From: Sisyra terminalis
Taxonomy: Eukaryota; Arthropoda; Insecta; Neuroptera; Sisyridae
DNA: 64,000 nt
NCBI GenBank assembly: GCA_958496175.1
Contig: OY292274.1
Location: 51,532,630-51,596,629 of the forward strand
Reading direction: 5' to 3'
A model generated the notes under the pieces. That model was not told where the DNA came from, did no database searches, and saw only the letters and a program-made list of their open reading frames with translations. A program made the position numbers and the translations under genes. Of this stretch, positions 1 to 11,990 are shown piece after piece. Every line of letters starts with the position of its first letter. Position 1 is the first letter of the stretch.

Positions 1-2953
1 TTTCATTGAATAATTGATTCTTTCACTAACTCTAACGCGATAGTTTATACAAGAACCTGAAAATATGTTCAGTTATTTCTTACAAATGAAAGAATTCTAT
101 ACACTTTGTTTAACACTTATTTATAATAAGGGCAACATAATTAATAGTATCATAATACAAAAATAAAAATGTCATACCAATTTTCTTTATTTTCAAATTA
201 TTTCTTATTGATTATTCTGCAGTTTATGAGAATATTGTAATGACTTTAATAATAATAAAATTTGGATAAAAAGTAAGGTAAGAGAAGTATATTTTTATGT
301 AAATATTTCTGTAGTTAATTAAAAACGTTAAATAAATAAGAAAATATTAAGAATTCTTGTGAAAGATAGTTTTGCATTTGTTTTACATTGAAATTAACAA
401 CGATACTGTCATTTTGATCATTGACATTAAAAATATTATAAAGAAAAATTGTAAAAAATATAATTTTCTGAAACAATATATAAATTATTTTTATATAACT
501 ATGAAGCTAGGCCTTCTGATTTTTTCTCATAAGTGTCATAAATCATCATAAGTCTTTAATAGCGTAAGCAACGTTTTCTTACGCACAGATACGATGATTA
601 TACCTATTATTGTTGTTGTTGTATTATTATTGATTATATTATTACGGTTGTTCCATCCGCTTGAATATTGCAATATAATTGAATACGCAAAATATTGAAA
701 AAATCTATTAATATTTTCTTAATACGAGTTAATACGATTTTTGAACTATAAAAATTGGTCATATTTCTTTATCAATAATTATAAAATAATAAATAATTAT
801 AATATAAATTATTATTTTTTTTTTGGATACCCATAGTGACAAGAATAAATGGTCAGTAATAGTCTTAAAGTGAATTCTCTTATTCTGTTTTTGGGCAATT
901 CTCATGAAATATTGAAATTCTTATCGTTTCATGTATTTTCAATAATCTAAGTGACCTATAAGTGATTTCTTTTTCTTGAAAAGACCATTACTTGAGCTAG
1001 TGGTGTTGGTTATAATTTTTGAACTATATGAATATCTCTATAGAATGATAAATAAATAATACCCTGAAAATTGTGCCCCAAAACTTGAGATTAGCAAATT
1101 TTTGAACTTAGAACTTCTAAATTAGAAATTTTTCAAAAAAATGGTTAAAGAAGTTTATAAGTTGATTAAAAACGCTATTTTTTTCAAAAATCTTTTCAGT
1201 TTGGAATGAAAAGTAAAGAACATGGTTTCAAATATATTTTATGTGTCATTTATAAAAAAAATTATTTCCTCACACCTTTACTAACAGTCGATATAAGAAT
1301 GCATCTGTAATCATTCATAAAGGCTCTTATCGATTTTTAATTGTTGTCAATACTATCTATTATTTTATATATTTCAGGCATCTTATACGTGTTAGAGTAT
1401 CTATCCCAAAATAAAAATATGATAATTATTTCAAGATTAATACATTTTCAGTCGTCATTATTTCATATTGAAAAAAAATAAAGGTATTTATTATATCTTA
1501 GTAATAATTGCACAGTAAAGTAGGTTGTCAGACACCGTAAACTTACACAAAAATTCAGATGCAATAAAAGTTTATGTCCCAATTTTTTTTTTAAGTTATA
1601 CTTCATTTCGTCATTTCCTCAATTCAAATTGAAACGAGGGAATGACGATATTTGAGGTAATGACTTTTCAACTAGTCGAACATTCATATTGACTTTAGTG
1701 AAAATTATTGATGTTAAACACAATGCAGATATAAGTAGTTTATTTTGACGAGGCAAGACAACAAATAACACTTTACAGAGGAGTATTATATTTACGTAAC
1801 AATAATACTCTTGGGGTCCAAACTTTTTGCTCACTATCAAACAATAATTCAATGATGGTAGGACCCGTAGGACCTTATAAAAACCATTCCCTCACTTTCG
1901 AAATTATAAATCATCCTTACAATTCGTCTAAAATAAATTTATTCTGCCAACCATTATATTGATAAAATTTAGTGACACAAATACTACAAAATTTACATTT
2001 TTTAAAATTTATTTTTCTACCAAGTTACGGAATTTGATGAGAATCAGTCTTTTATGTTTTTGGAGGTTTTACTATCTTTTTTCTTCATTTGTTGAGTTAA
2101 CAAACAAAGCTTTATTTTGCATAGTATTCCATATTTTATTATAATTAATTAGTATATTTATATTTTCCAAAATTCGAATGGGGCATGTGATCAAAAAATA
2201 ACTTTTAATCTTTCCATCACATATTTATTTTTTTCTTACAGTAATAATAATAATAATAATTAAAATACAAGAAATAGGAACAAAATACAAATAATATAAT
2301 ATCTATAGTGGTTTAAATCAATAAAACAAAAATATACAACAAACACACAGAATAACGTCACAAGGAGGTTGCTGAATAATTTTTACAATATATGATAATG
2401 TTTATTCCGCAAATTTCGATTTTTTCAGGTGTTTGATTTGTAAGTGATTCTTGCTAATCACAAAAACATTGTAAACAATTAATGAACATTGTAGAACTTA
2501 TCGTTTAATGTTCAAATTATCGCATCCGTCTTGGAATAGCGGCAGTATGATGCTGATTATTGATTTTTTTAAATTCTAATGAATTTTTTCGGAGATCGAG
2601 ACTGGAGAAGACCTTTTTTTCATACTTTTTGTAATGACAATAATAATTAAAAGAGATGTACCTCTATTTTATAATGGATACGTTTGATTGTAATGTGTAT
2701 GAAAATGATTAATACTCAAACATAATTCTTTTTATTGAAGACATTAATCAGAGAAACAAACTGTTTAATCCGTTGAATTGGTCCGTTGAATTCCGTAGAG
2801 CAATTCAACGATAAGAACAGATACAATTATTTTGACACTCAAATATCGCTATATAGTCACACATTAAGGCGAATAAGCAATTCAACGGATTTAAATATTT
2901 TTTTCTTTAGAAAATCTGTTAAATATGAACTTAGAATATAAAAATTAAAAGTC
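1..2953. other. Intergenic, AT-rich, no gene recognised
   Basis: AT-rich sequence with only short, shadow-like open frames. It includes a small GTT/ATT trinucleotide tract near 609-650 and an AAT tract near 2241-2262. An AATAAA signal on the minus strand near 2730-2738 may serve as the poly(A) signal of the SPT3 gene to its right. I see no exon with family similarity, and no transposon ends. Confidence 0.5.
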
Positions 2954-3850
2954 TTAACAAACCAAATATCGCTTTCTTTTTCGGAAACATGAACTTCGCA
3001 AAAAGCCTTTGACTGGACTTTGTTCATATCTGCGTAATGCCTCTCGAACTTCAGCCACACTTAGAGCTACTTGGCCTTCAACAGTTTTACCAGTATCTTT
3101 AATACATTTGGAAACTTGAGAAGAATCAAAAGAAACGGTATTACAATAATTTCCAGTACTTAAACCTGCAACTGGATCATTTTGTCTATTAACATCATTC
3201 CTAACAATAAAAGCCAAATCAACAATCTGAGCCACTGTTTCATAAGCTAAATATGTTAAAATTTCAACGACTGGATTGGTGAGTTTGGTTTTGTCGTCAT
3301 TATAAATCCATCGACGAAACAGTTCTAAATTTTTTAATAACGATAAGTTCCTATTTAAAAACGATGTACATCGAGCTTGATGGTATTCTAAATATTTAGT
3401 TGCATCTAAATGTGCCGATATTGTGTCAGCTCGTAATTGTCTTTCTAATTTTACAGTATCGGAAGCATTTAGGTCACTCAATTCTCCAGTTTCATCTAAC
3501 GTATTGATAACACTTTTTATTTTTTTCGCTGTTATTGATGTGGAAACATTTGGCTTATTTGGAGTTCCTGCAAATGACTCATAACGTTTTATTTCTTTAT
3601 TTTTTAGAAAACGTAAGAGTCGCTGCGTAGCTCCTGGATTGCTTCTCATCAGAAACAATATATCGTCAATGTCCAAAACATCAGATCCACGGCGTTCCGC
3701 TTGTTGTGTTGCTTCATTGATTATTCCTCGAATTTGACTTAGGGTAATGGATTCCACCAGACGAACTGTTTCTTCAAGAGGTTTGGAACTGTCCCCAAAA
3801 CCATGCATCATCAAAGCTATTTCCATGGTAAACATTTTTGTCAGTACCAT
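2954..3850 (-). CDS. Spt3: SPT3 homolog, SAGA transcription co-activator subunit
   Basis: Single-exon protein of 298 residues, close to the human SUPT3H length (317). SPT3 is a histone-fold subunit of the SAGA acetyltransferase complex and helps TBP engage promoters in the nucleus. The N-terminal third (residues about 8-95) has the TFIID-18kDa-type histone fold: a MMHGFGD motif near residue 15, then a helix with SQIRGIINEA, then the segment DIDDILFLMR typical of SPT3. The C-terminal half has the SPT3-type helical region with PVVEILTYLAYETVAQIVD and ends with a REALRRY helix plus a short basic tail. I chose the ATG at 3850. An upstream TTG in the same frame is not a credible start. A two-codon upstream frame (ATG at 3861) ends just before the start and could modulate translation. 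The family call rests on motif recognition, without a search. Confidence 0.9.
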   Translation of the reverse strand: MVLTKMFTMEIALMMHGFGDSSKPLEETVRLVESITLSQIRGIINEATQQAERRGSDVLDIDDILFLMRSNPGATQRLLRFLKNKEIKRYESFAGTPNKPNVSTSITAKKIKSVINTLDETGELSDLNASDTVKLERQLRADTISAHLDATKYLEYHQARCTSFLNRNLSLLKNLELFRRWIYNDDKTKLTNPVVEILTYLAYETVAQIVDLAFIVRNDVNRQNDPVAGLSTGNYCNTVSFDSSQVSKCIKDTGKTVEGQVALSVAEVREALRRYEQSPVKGFLRSSCFRKRKRYLVC

Positions 3851-4264
3851 TATCAATGCATGAGATTTTTACGTGAATTGAAGCTCACGCCTATGAGCAC
3901 GTTCTTGTATTAAATTTTACATAAAAACATTAATAAATTTTTAAAGACCCGAAACTATTTTTTTATTTAATATTATATAAACAATAACACAATCAAAAAA
4001 ATTTAATATTTATTACATTACACAAGATGTAAAAGCCGTAAAAGCTTTATTCATCAACGTGTTTAAGTGGTTTAAACCGTTTACATTTTAGGATGGATAA
4101 TTGATATGCTTAACATTTCAAATGTAATGATCAGTAATGATTTCAAAATTTATTATCAGAGATGGTTCCTCTGGCGCCACGATTTGTAGACGGTTTCTTA
4201 CAGATATCATAAGTAAAATGTCTTATACGTATCATCTTATAAATAAAACGAAAAGAAATAATAT
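3851..4264. other. 5' flank of SPT3, intergenic
   Basis: Likely leader and promoter of SPT3 (minus strand), then AT-rich spacer. It contains a minimal upstream ORF, ATG-CAT-TGA, at 3861-3853. No TATA box or initiator could be assigned with confidence. Confidence 0.4.
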
Positions 4265-4634
4265 GTTTTTTCGATATCTCGCTTAGCTGATGAAATATCG
4301 ATAGTTAAAAAATATTTTTTTTTCAAATTTTAAGACGGAGTTCTTTAGATTTTCAAAAAAAGGTAATTGTTTATCACCGCAGCTCTACCTACTTTCTTTT
4401 ATGCTAAAATAACTACATAAAGGATCCAGGAGCGAAGTCCTGGCGGGGGTTGTAGAGCGTACCCCCCCCAATCTTTTATAAAAATATTTGTTTAAATATG
4501 GTCCGATTTATTCGCGATTTAAACTAAAAACGAAGTATAAGTCGTGTATAGTTTTTTTAGTAAGCAAGTGGTGTTATTATTTAATTTTTAAGTGTCAATA
4601 TCCTCTGTAAACTAAGCGAGGCATCGAAAAATTT
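4265..4634. mobile_element. Putative miniature inverted-repeat element
   Basis: Imperfect terminal inverted repeats of about 24 bases: left 4266-4290 (TTTTTCGATATCTCGCTTAG) and right 4607-4633, whose reverse complement reads TTTTTCGATGCCTCGCTTAG. The interior is non-coding and includes a GC-rich run at 4420-4470. No clean target duplication was found, so the superfamily is unassigned. Confidence 0.45.
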
Positions 4635-5434
4635 TATTCTATTTTATTTGTTTCATTTCGTCGAGATCTATAAAAATTAGTCATCAATTCGTAGCGCCGG
4701 AAGAATCTAATTCCGATTTAAACCATTTGTTTAAATCGTTTATATTTGTAGATTAATTATTCCCATAATTGGCTTCAGTATATATTAGATTTTGATAACC
4801 AATTTAGAATATTAGCAATAATGGTTTTCTCCAAAAAAGTCTAGAATTACTGATGAATTTATTTTTCTTTTAGGCAAATGGATAAAGTTAGAATCACGAT
4901 TTTTGTAAACTAAATAGTAATAAAATAGTTCATACCTGCTACGACTTAATATTTTTAATTTCCAACCTTCAGAGCTGAAATGAAACGTTTTTTTTTTCCA
5001 ACTTACAACTTAAGAAAATTTAAACTTGGTAACTTTAAAACTAGATACATTTTAGGGGTTGAAAAAAATTCTGCCATACAAAAATTAAATCCGAACATTT
5101 CGTACCTACTTCTATCACCTTGAATACACGAATAAAATGATACTATAGTATATAGTTACTTCTGTTTCTTAAGATTTTACGAAAAGAATACGGTAATTTT
5201 ATTATATTACCTTCTTTATTTTGCGTTGGGTAACTAATCATTTAGGTTTTAGTTTAATACAAAACTATAAGATTAGTAATGAAAGGATATTAATAAATAT
5301 TTGATTGCGTCGTTATATTATTAAATCAGATTTATTAAAATTGTAGGAGATTCAATGCTTTTGTTTAATATTTACCAGTTAAAAGAATAGGAAAAAAATA
5401 ACTTTTCTGTTTGTATTAAAAAATAACCATGTCG
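4635..5434. other. Intergenic between MITE and Tudor gene 3' end
   Basis: AT-rich spacer and probable 3' UTR of the minus-strand Tudor gene next to 5435. I see no other gene or repeat. Confidence 0.4.
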
Positions 5435-8400
5435 TCATTTTAGAATTTTTTCAATTTCAATTAATAGAGGTATGGTACTGGATCTACAAAAAAAAGTATA
5501 ATCGATTGGCCAATAAAATGATTATATGAACTAACCGTATTTTGCAAATAATTTTCTTATCCAAAATATTTTCGCATAGGTCGTTAAAATCTAATTTAAT
5601 AGTTGATGAGTTTTCTGGTATTTTACACTCAATTGCCTGAAATATATGAATAACACATAAATGAAATAAAAAAAGATACTTTATATCGTACTTGTTCAGG
5701 AATAACTAAGTCATCTTCCTCAATCTTTCGTAAGTTTTGTAGTGGTATGTGTTCATAATCACCAAAATCAATCAACTGTACCTAAAATTTAAAAATTATT
5801 AGGTTTTTATTTATAAAAAAGCAACTAATATTTACAAGTATTTTTTCTTCTGAAGAAATATCTAAAACTCGTCCACGATACCACAAATTATCAGTTGAAG
5901 ATTTACATAAGACTAATTGATGTATTGCTGGTAATATGTATAGTTTTTTGTATTTTTTTACGTTGCCTGGCTCACTAAGCTTTTTATGAAACTTATAAAA
6001 ACTCAAATTTTCTATATTAGGAAATGAAATATTAAAACATTATATCAGCGCTAAAGGAAAATAAATACCTGAACAAAATAAGTATGTTCTTTTTGGCTCA
6101 ATTATTTGACAATAAAATTGAGAGTCGTTTATAATTGCAGTTGGTCTAAGGATAACGACACTATTCAAAGGAGGAATTTCGAATTCATTCATTTTGTGAC
6201 ACATAATTTCTTTATCTTTGGTATATCCGTCTAGAATAAAAAAATATATATAGCTTGTTTGATAACAATAAAAAGCACCTAATTATACCCGGATCTATAA
6301 AATCGTGTTCTAATTTACATCGTTTCCCTTTAAAGCAGTACTCTCCTGGTACTTTAGTAAATTTACAAAATCGAGAATAATCTTTCCCACTATATCCACC
6401 AAAAACATTATCGATCGCTTGTTTAGAGTTGGATTCACAATCTGATAAGTCAATTGCATTATTTAAATTACTTTCCTTTTCCACGAAGGATTCCTTCATA
6501 TCTGCTAATGTTTCAATTGGAGGAATGACTTCGGCATGGTTTTGAATGACTAATGCTGCTCCTACTGATGTTCCATTAGAATTGCAAAGATCAACACCCA
6601 TAATATTACAGCTAAAATATCAGATTTTAGACAAAAAGTGATGTTTGTAAATTGTGAAACGTACTCATTGCACAAAACTTCATTTATTATAAATTGCGTA
6701 TAACAACCATTTGAGTAAACCATACGTTTGAAAGCAGACACAGATTCATGTGACCAATAATCTAATCGTTTAGAAAACGTAGAACCAGACGAATACAACT
6801 GAAAGTAAATTAAAATTTGAATTTCAAGATAAAATGAAAAGTATCCAATAATACATAAGCCAAACGGCACTGCTGAGCCATTCGTGGATATTCTATAAAT
6901 TCACTGGACAATCCTCGAATATTACTAATTTTAACTTCATCTTTTAATCCATCATCGATAGCATATATAAACACATAATTTTCATTATTATCCTGGAATA
7001 TCATAAATGTAAAAAAAAATGCTAAGAAATATTTAAGGACTGTATTACAAGCCAATCGATAATTTCGCAACGAGACCAAGGATATTCTTCATTTTGGTGA
7101 TAGCAGCAAACGATAGTATTGTTATGATGTCGAAGTTCTTCTTTATTTGAAAATTTCATTGCGTTGGTACTTTCTGCATACTTTTCCAGATCTTTATGAA
7201 AACTAAACATATGAAATAGTAAGGAACTTATGCAGTTATATATTTATACAAATGAATTGTATAAATGAAAGATAAATTTTTGGGAAGCATTATCATCTAA
7301 GGGAATAATCTAACAATAATAAGCGTCTTGTTGTGAAAAAAAATGTGTTCAAAATGAAGAACTTTGCGATGGGAAAATTTGAGATTAAATTTTCGAAACA
7401 ATTGCTAATGTGTGGAGTAAAATGTTGTATAGATTAGAATTATGTATTTTAATGAAGTACGAAAGAAAATGTCTACTTTGAAACAAAACTAAGTTTCAAA
7501 ACCTCAGTTTGTTTAAAAATAATTAGCTATTATGTACGTGTTATTAAATAATAGAATATCGGTATAATACCTATCGTAATGCTGCGTGTATTGATTTGCA
7601 ACGACAATAGAAAAATTTGAAGGAGAATATACTCTAGCTACAATACATTGATCACCCTTTTTTACGGTTGATGCACCTGGAAGATATATTACTTTTATTA
7701 TAATTTAGCTATTTTATTTTATTTTTTACATCTTTTTGTCTCAATCGAGTGAATCATTTCCGAAAGTGTTTTCGTTGATTCATCTCCACTAGTTACTGTT
7801 TCTGGTGTATCAGCTGTAGAAGTTTCCGTATTTTTCTTTAAATTTTGTACATCTTGTGGCTTCTTAATTTTCTTCAAAATTAAATCTAAACTATTCCGCA
7901 TATCCTCTTTTTTTCCACTACATTCCTGCTTGGTTTTGTCATTTGAAACAATATTTGGTAATGCATTTAAAGATAACGTGGGTTTTTGAAAAGGCGGCGA
8001 TCCTTCTTTGACCGCTCTATGATGAGGCAATCGATTTCTTTTATTGATATGATGAAAATTTTTTTTCTTGTTTTCCGATAAAAAATAACGTAAAACTTTT
8101 TCGTTTAAATGCATTTGATTTGATATTTTATTATGCGTTTCATTAACAATTGGATTTTTGTTTGGAGTAGATATGTTTTGAACTTTAATTGAACTTTGGG
8201 CTGCATTACTATGAGGAATATTTTCGTTCGTCGACATATCTATGATAGCAGTTTCAGTTTTATCAATCTTCAGGTCATTGAAAATATGATTTTTTTGTGT
8301 ATTGCTATTAAAATCATTTAATTTGTAATTTTGAATGCTTTTTGAACTTTTCTCGATTGCATCTTTCAATGTGTTACAATAAACAGCCGAAGCATTTTCC

Positions 8401-9102
8401 GGAGGCTTATTGAGAATATTGCTCTTCAAATGTGTAGATTTTTTTGGTGAATTTGATTCTGAAAGCTCCTCAATTGTGTCCAGTTTATAGTCCGAGACTT
8501 TACTTTCATTGGTATTTTCTTTATCTATATTAATAGTTTTGTTGAAATGTATAGCTTGGTTAATTTCATCAATACTATTCTTAGCTAAATCGGCACATTT
8601 ATTGTCAACAGTCGTTGCATTTTCGGTTTCTTTTTTCAATATATCTGAATTAATGTTTTCACTAACAAATTCTATACTTTTAACTTCGCTATCATTTATT
8701 AAAATTTGTCCACAAGTTTCCACCAATGCTATTTTTTCATCCTCCTTTTTTGCTAAACTGATTTTGTGTTTATTATTAATTTGCTCACATTCATTTTGAA
8801 TTTTCGATAGGGTAAAATTCATATTAATTATTTCATGATAGCTTTTGTCACAAATTGAAATTATATCCATATATATTTCATAAAATTCAGAGCTTGACGA
8901 TTGTTTTGATTCGAGAAATGTAATCATATTTTCTATCTGCAAAATAAAGAAATTAATATTTTTTAATAGAAATGTTTAAAACATAAGTTAAAACAAATAC
9001 CATCGTAAAAATATTGTGGTAACTTTCTCGTAATATGTCCCCTTCGGCTCTTGTTTCATTACATCTATCGGATAATTTATTCAATCTAGTTGAAAAGTTC
9101 AT
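5435..9102 (-). CDS. Tudor-CCCH-Tudor protein, 12 exons (piRNA-pathway type)
   Basis: Spliced gene of 913 residues. Coding exons (high to low): 9102-9001, 8936-7730, 7676-7571, 7202-7049, 6992-6855, 6798-6665, 6611-6289, 6230-6069, 6011-5836, 5781-5692, 5636-5536, 5483-5435. Every intron is GT-AG and every phase joins. Residues 1-435 are a polar, low-complexity, partly coiled-coil region. About 436-650 form an extended Tudor (Tudor-SN-like) unit with the core at 499-569 (RCEIIDWL, then VFIYAIDDG) and a closing GTSVGAALV segment. About 696-716 is a CX9CX5CX3H zinc finger. A second Tudor follows at about 800-855 (WYRGRVLDI, then LIDFGDYEHIPL). Such proteins usually bind symmetrically dimethylated arginines on Piwi proteins in germline granules. 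That role is inferred from the family. The exact ortholog is unclear. A 5' UTR intron (about 9182 to 9121) is likely. Confidence 0.85.
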
Positions 9103-9487
9103 TTTGATGTTTTCTTGGCACTTTTATTTTTTTAAATAATATTTGTGTTATAATTTTTTAAAAAACAATGATTTAAACTTACAGGAGTGTATAACGTTTG
9201 ACATGTTTTACACAATACTGAATGAATTCGAGCAAGACTACACAGCATAAACAAACCGAGAATTTCTAGTAGGAATTTAAATAATGCGCGGTAAAGTCGG
9301 TAAAGTGCAACAAAGCTCCGGGCAATGACGAAGAATTAAAAGAGGAATATTTGATTAAATGAATTTTACTGTTGTTTTAAATTTTTTCAAGTTAATTAAA
9401 GTGTTAATATCAACGTAAAATATATGAAATCTGATACCAAGGGGATGAGTATAAATCGTATAAGCGTATAAGTTATAGTACCTTCCG
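9103..9487. promoter_or_regulatory. 5' UTR, putative leader intron and upstream region of the Tudor gene
   Basis: On the minus strand a good donor (GTAAGTTT, near 9182) and an acceptor (AAATAAAAG, near 9121) bracket a putative leader intron of about 60 bases just before the ATG at 9102. Transcription should therefore begin upstream of about 9185. No core promoter motif is convincing. Confidence 0.45.
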
Positions 9488-10371
9488 TATAGTATAGAGG
9501 AGAGTGGATCACAGTGGATCATTTTTTTTTCTTAAGTAGTGCAGTTCTAAAGTCTATGACTAGTTGAATAATCTTTGAAATTAAATAAATACATGAACAT
9601 TTAATCTTCACGAAAAAGGAATTTAATGACGTTTATAACATAAACTTACAAATTATACCCGCTTAAAAAAATAAGAAATGGTTCATTGTGATATGAGGAT
9701 GGGTCACTTTGGATCAATGCATGGATGACCCAATCAATTGAGGTAGCCTGTGTCTATGTAAAAAAATACCGTAAAAACAATAATTTCTACATTATTACTC
9801 ATCTATATGTACTATTAGATAGTTTTTTTATTATGCGATCTAAATAGTCATATAACAATTAACAGTTATTACACTAAATTCAATTTCAGTACAGTTAAAT
9901 TATTTTTAGAACAATGTTTTAGTCAATAATCTGTAAAATGAATTTTACTGTAGGTATACACGTACCAATATTGACTATACCTATACCCAAAACCCTAATG
10001 TAGGAAACAGTTTTTAAAGTTTACTATTTTATAAAGTGAAAAGATTCATAGTGAACCACTGGTTTTTGGAAAAAAAAAATTAATTAAAAAAAACAATCAA
10101 TTTCGAAGTGAAAAAAACATAGTTTATAAAGAATTAAGGTTTAAGAAACGAATGATGAAATAAAAACAATTATATTCCTTATACACTAAAAAGTTAAACA
10201 AATTTTAAAAACACTTGAAATTTTTTTTTTCGTTAGTGTTTTCCCGCTTTTATAATTCATCGATGAATAGCCTGACGGATAAAGGTATGAACAAGCAACA
10301 ATAATACATTGTTTTGTATGTGGAAGTGCAACATTTACTGAGTTACAATTATCCACTGTAACCCATGATCC

Positions 10372-10379
10372 ACTGTGAC
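10372..10379 (+). repeat. Target-site duplication, left copy
   Basis: ACTGTGAC, repeated exactly at 11968-11975 on the other side of the inserted element. Eight bases is the hallmark length for hAT transposition. Confidence 0.8.
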
Positions 10380-11967
10380 CAGTGGCGTGCACAGAGATTT
10401 TAGGTAGGGTAGGCAGAAATTTTTAAAAGCTACTTCAATATAATCAAAAATGCTGCATGTTGGTTTTAGTTCGTCGTTATGATGAGTAAATAATGAACCC
10501 TAAACCGATTAGCCAACAAAATTTTAAAGATGAATTTTCTGAATTTTTTTTTGCCAATCGATGGGAAATCGTTCGTAGAGGTATGTGAAAGAAACCGTTT
10601 CGATTGTGACAAAATAGTTTAGCACTAATATATTAATTAAGAAAAAATAATTAGTTAATTAGTCATTGATATAGTAAAATGTTAAGAAAATATAGTTCAA
10701 AGCGACATACAATAACAAAAATGCGAGAAAATTTAGGAAACAGTTGGTTAAATGTAAAACTAAAAAAAAATTTAAGGAAAACTAAACAGAACCTGCCCCC
10801 TTCGATCGAAAAAAAATAGAAAAAAAAGGCAACTCAGAAATTAATTTTTTTCCTCAAATTATATTTTCCCAAAATTTTTCACAATAACAAAAATCAAAAC
10901 ATAATTAAAGAGGTTTTTCTCCAAAAATTTTTCATCACTAATGAAAATCAACTTATCACACAAAAAAGTTTTGAAAAAATATATATACGAAGTAGAACAT
11001 TAAGTAAGTGTTTTTTGAAATTCGAAAAATATTTTTCTTTGACTTTTTTTAGTTTTAGTTTTAACCAACCGTTTCCTAAATTTTCCCTCATTTTTGTTAT
11101 TGTATGTCGCTTTAAACCTTATTTTTTAACAATTTACCATATCAATGACTAATTAATTAATTATTTTTTCTTAATTAATTTATTAGCGCTAAACTATTTT
11201 GTCACAAACGAAACGGTTTCATTCAAAAACCTCTACGAACGATTTCCCATCGATTGGCAAAAAAAAATTCACACTTTAAAATTTTGTTGGCTAATCAGTA
11301 TAGGCTAAATAATGATGTTGATATTTTCAACTACAAATATCCATAGATAGACTCAATTTGTAAACTTTATTAAAGAAATACAATATAATCGTCAGGATTA
11401 AATAATACAGACAATAGATAATATATTATTAAAATTTATTAGAATTAAATAATAACAATGTACGTAGATAACTGATCGTTAAATCGATTATTGAGATGAA
11501 TCAAATTCAAACTTGTAATTTCAGCGATAATGAATAAGAAACGATGTTACTTCGGTAATTATCGTAATTTGTCGTGTGCAAGAAGACAGTGTCTTTTTTT
11601 GAGGTTGTATGTGTAGAATTGTATACTTTTATTATTGTTTTTATACGAACGCATACACTGACACGTTTGTGTGCTATGAGTGCACACATATAAATATTTA
11701 GACACGAATAGTTTGTGTCTTTCCCGCCGCGTTGCCAGGAGCGCTAGTGCATTGCAATGCAAATATTATCAGTCGCTTACTTGAAATTGAACGAACGAAT
11801 GAGCTGGCATAATCTGTATACTGTTTAGATGATATCCGTTAAGATTTTTTCTTTATTGGTATTTGGTAAATAAAATAAAACTAGATATCAGAACAAAATT
11901 ATAAATATTTATCTGAATTATGTAGGGTAGGCAGTGTCTTTTTGTCTATATGGAATGCACGCCACTG
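10380..11967. mobile_element. Non-autonomous hAT-type transposon, 1588 bp
   Basis: The termini are exact inverted repeats CAGTGGCGTGCA (10380-10391 and 11956-11967). They are followed by further shared GTAGGGTAGGCAG words near 10405-10416 and 11924-11933. Both sides carry the 8-bp duplication ACTGTGAC. No transposase frame is visible. Most of the middle is a long imperfect inverted repeat (see 10503-11300). Two frames at 11507-11762 show no family similarity and are probably chance. Confidence 0.8.
10503..11300. repeat. Long inverted repeat inside the hAT element
   Basis: The arm 10503-10775 is the reverse complement of about 11045-11300. Anchors include GATTAGCCAACAAAATTTTA, GCCAATCGATGGGAAATCGT and AAGCGACATACAATAACAAA, with few differences by eye. 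The spacer of about 270 bases is A/T-rich. A transcript across it would fold into a hairpin of about 260 base pairs. Confidence 0.75.
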
Positions 11968-11975
11968 ACTGTGAC
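11968..11975 (+). repeat. Target-site duplication, right copy
   Basis: ACTGTGAC, identical to 10372-10379. Confidence 0.8.
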
Positions 11976-11990
11976 CCAATCTCCCTTAGT

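Larger units (their letters stand above)
9488..11990. mobile_element. Older inverted-repeat element, split by a hAT insertion
   Basis: The left end (about 9491-9520, GTGGATCACAGTGGATCAT) matches inverted sequence on the right, near 10361-10379 plus 11976-11990, once the inserted element at 10380-11967 is removed. The reverse complement of the right end reads GGGAGATTGGGTCACAGTGG, then ATCAT. Related GGATCA/TGGGTCAC words recur at 9690-9740. Without the insertion the element is about 0.9 kb and non-coding. Superfamily unknown. Confidence 0.5.

Noticed and set aside
7719..8942. Open frame of 407 codons as a separate gene
   Set aside because: Its apparent start is a TTG inside an intron. Its ends match splice sites whose phases join it to the Tudor gene upstream and downstream.
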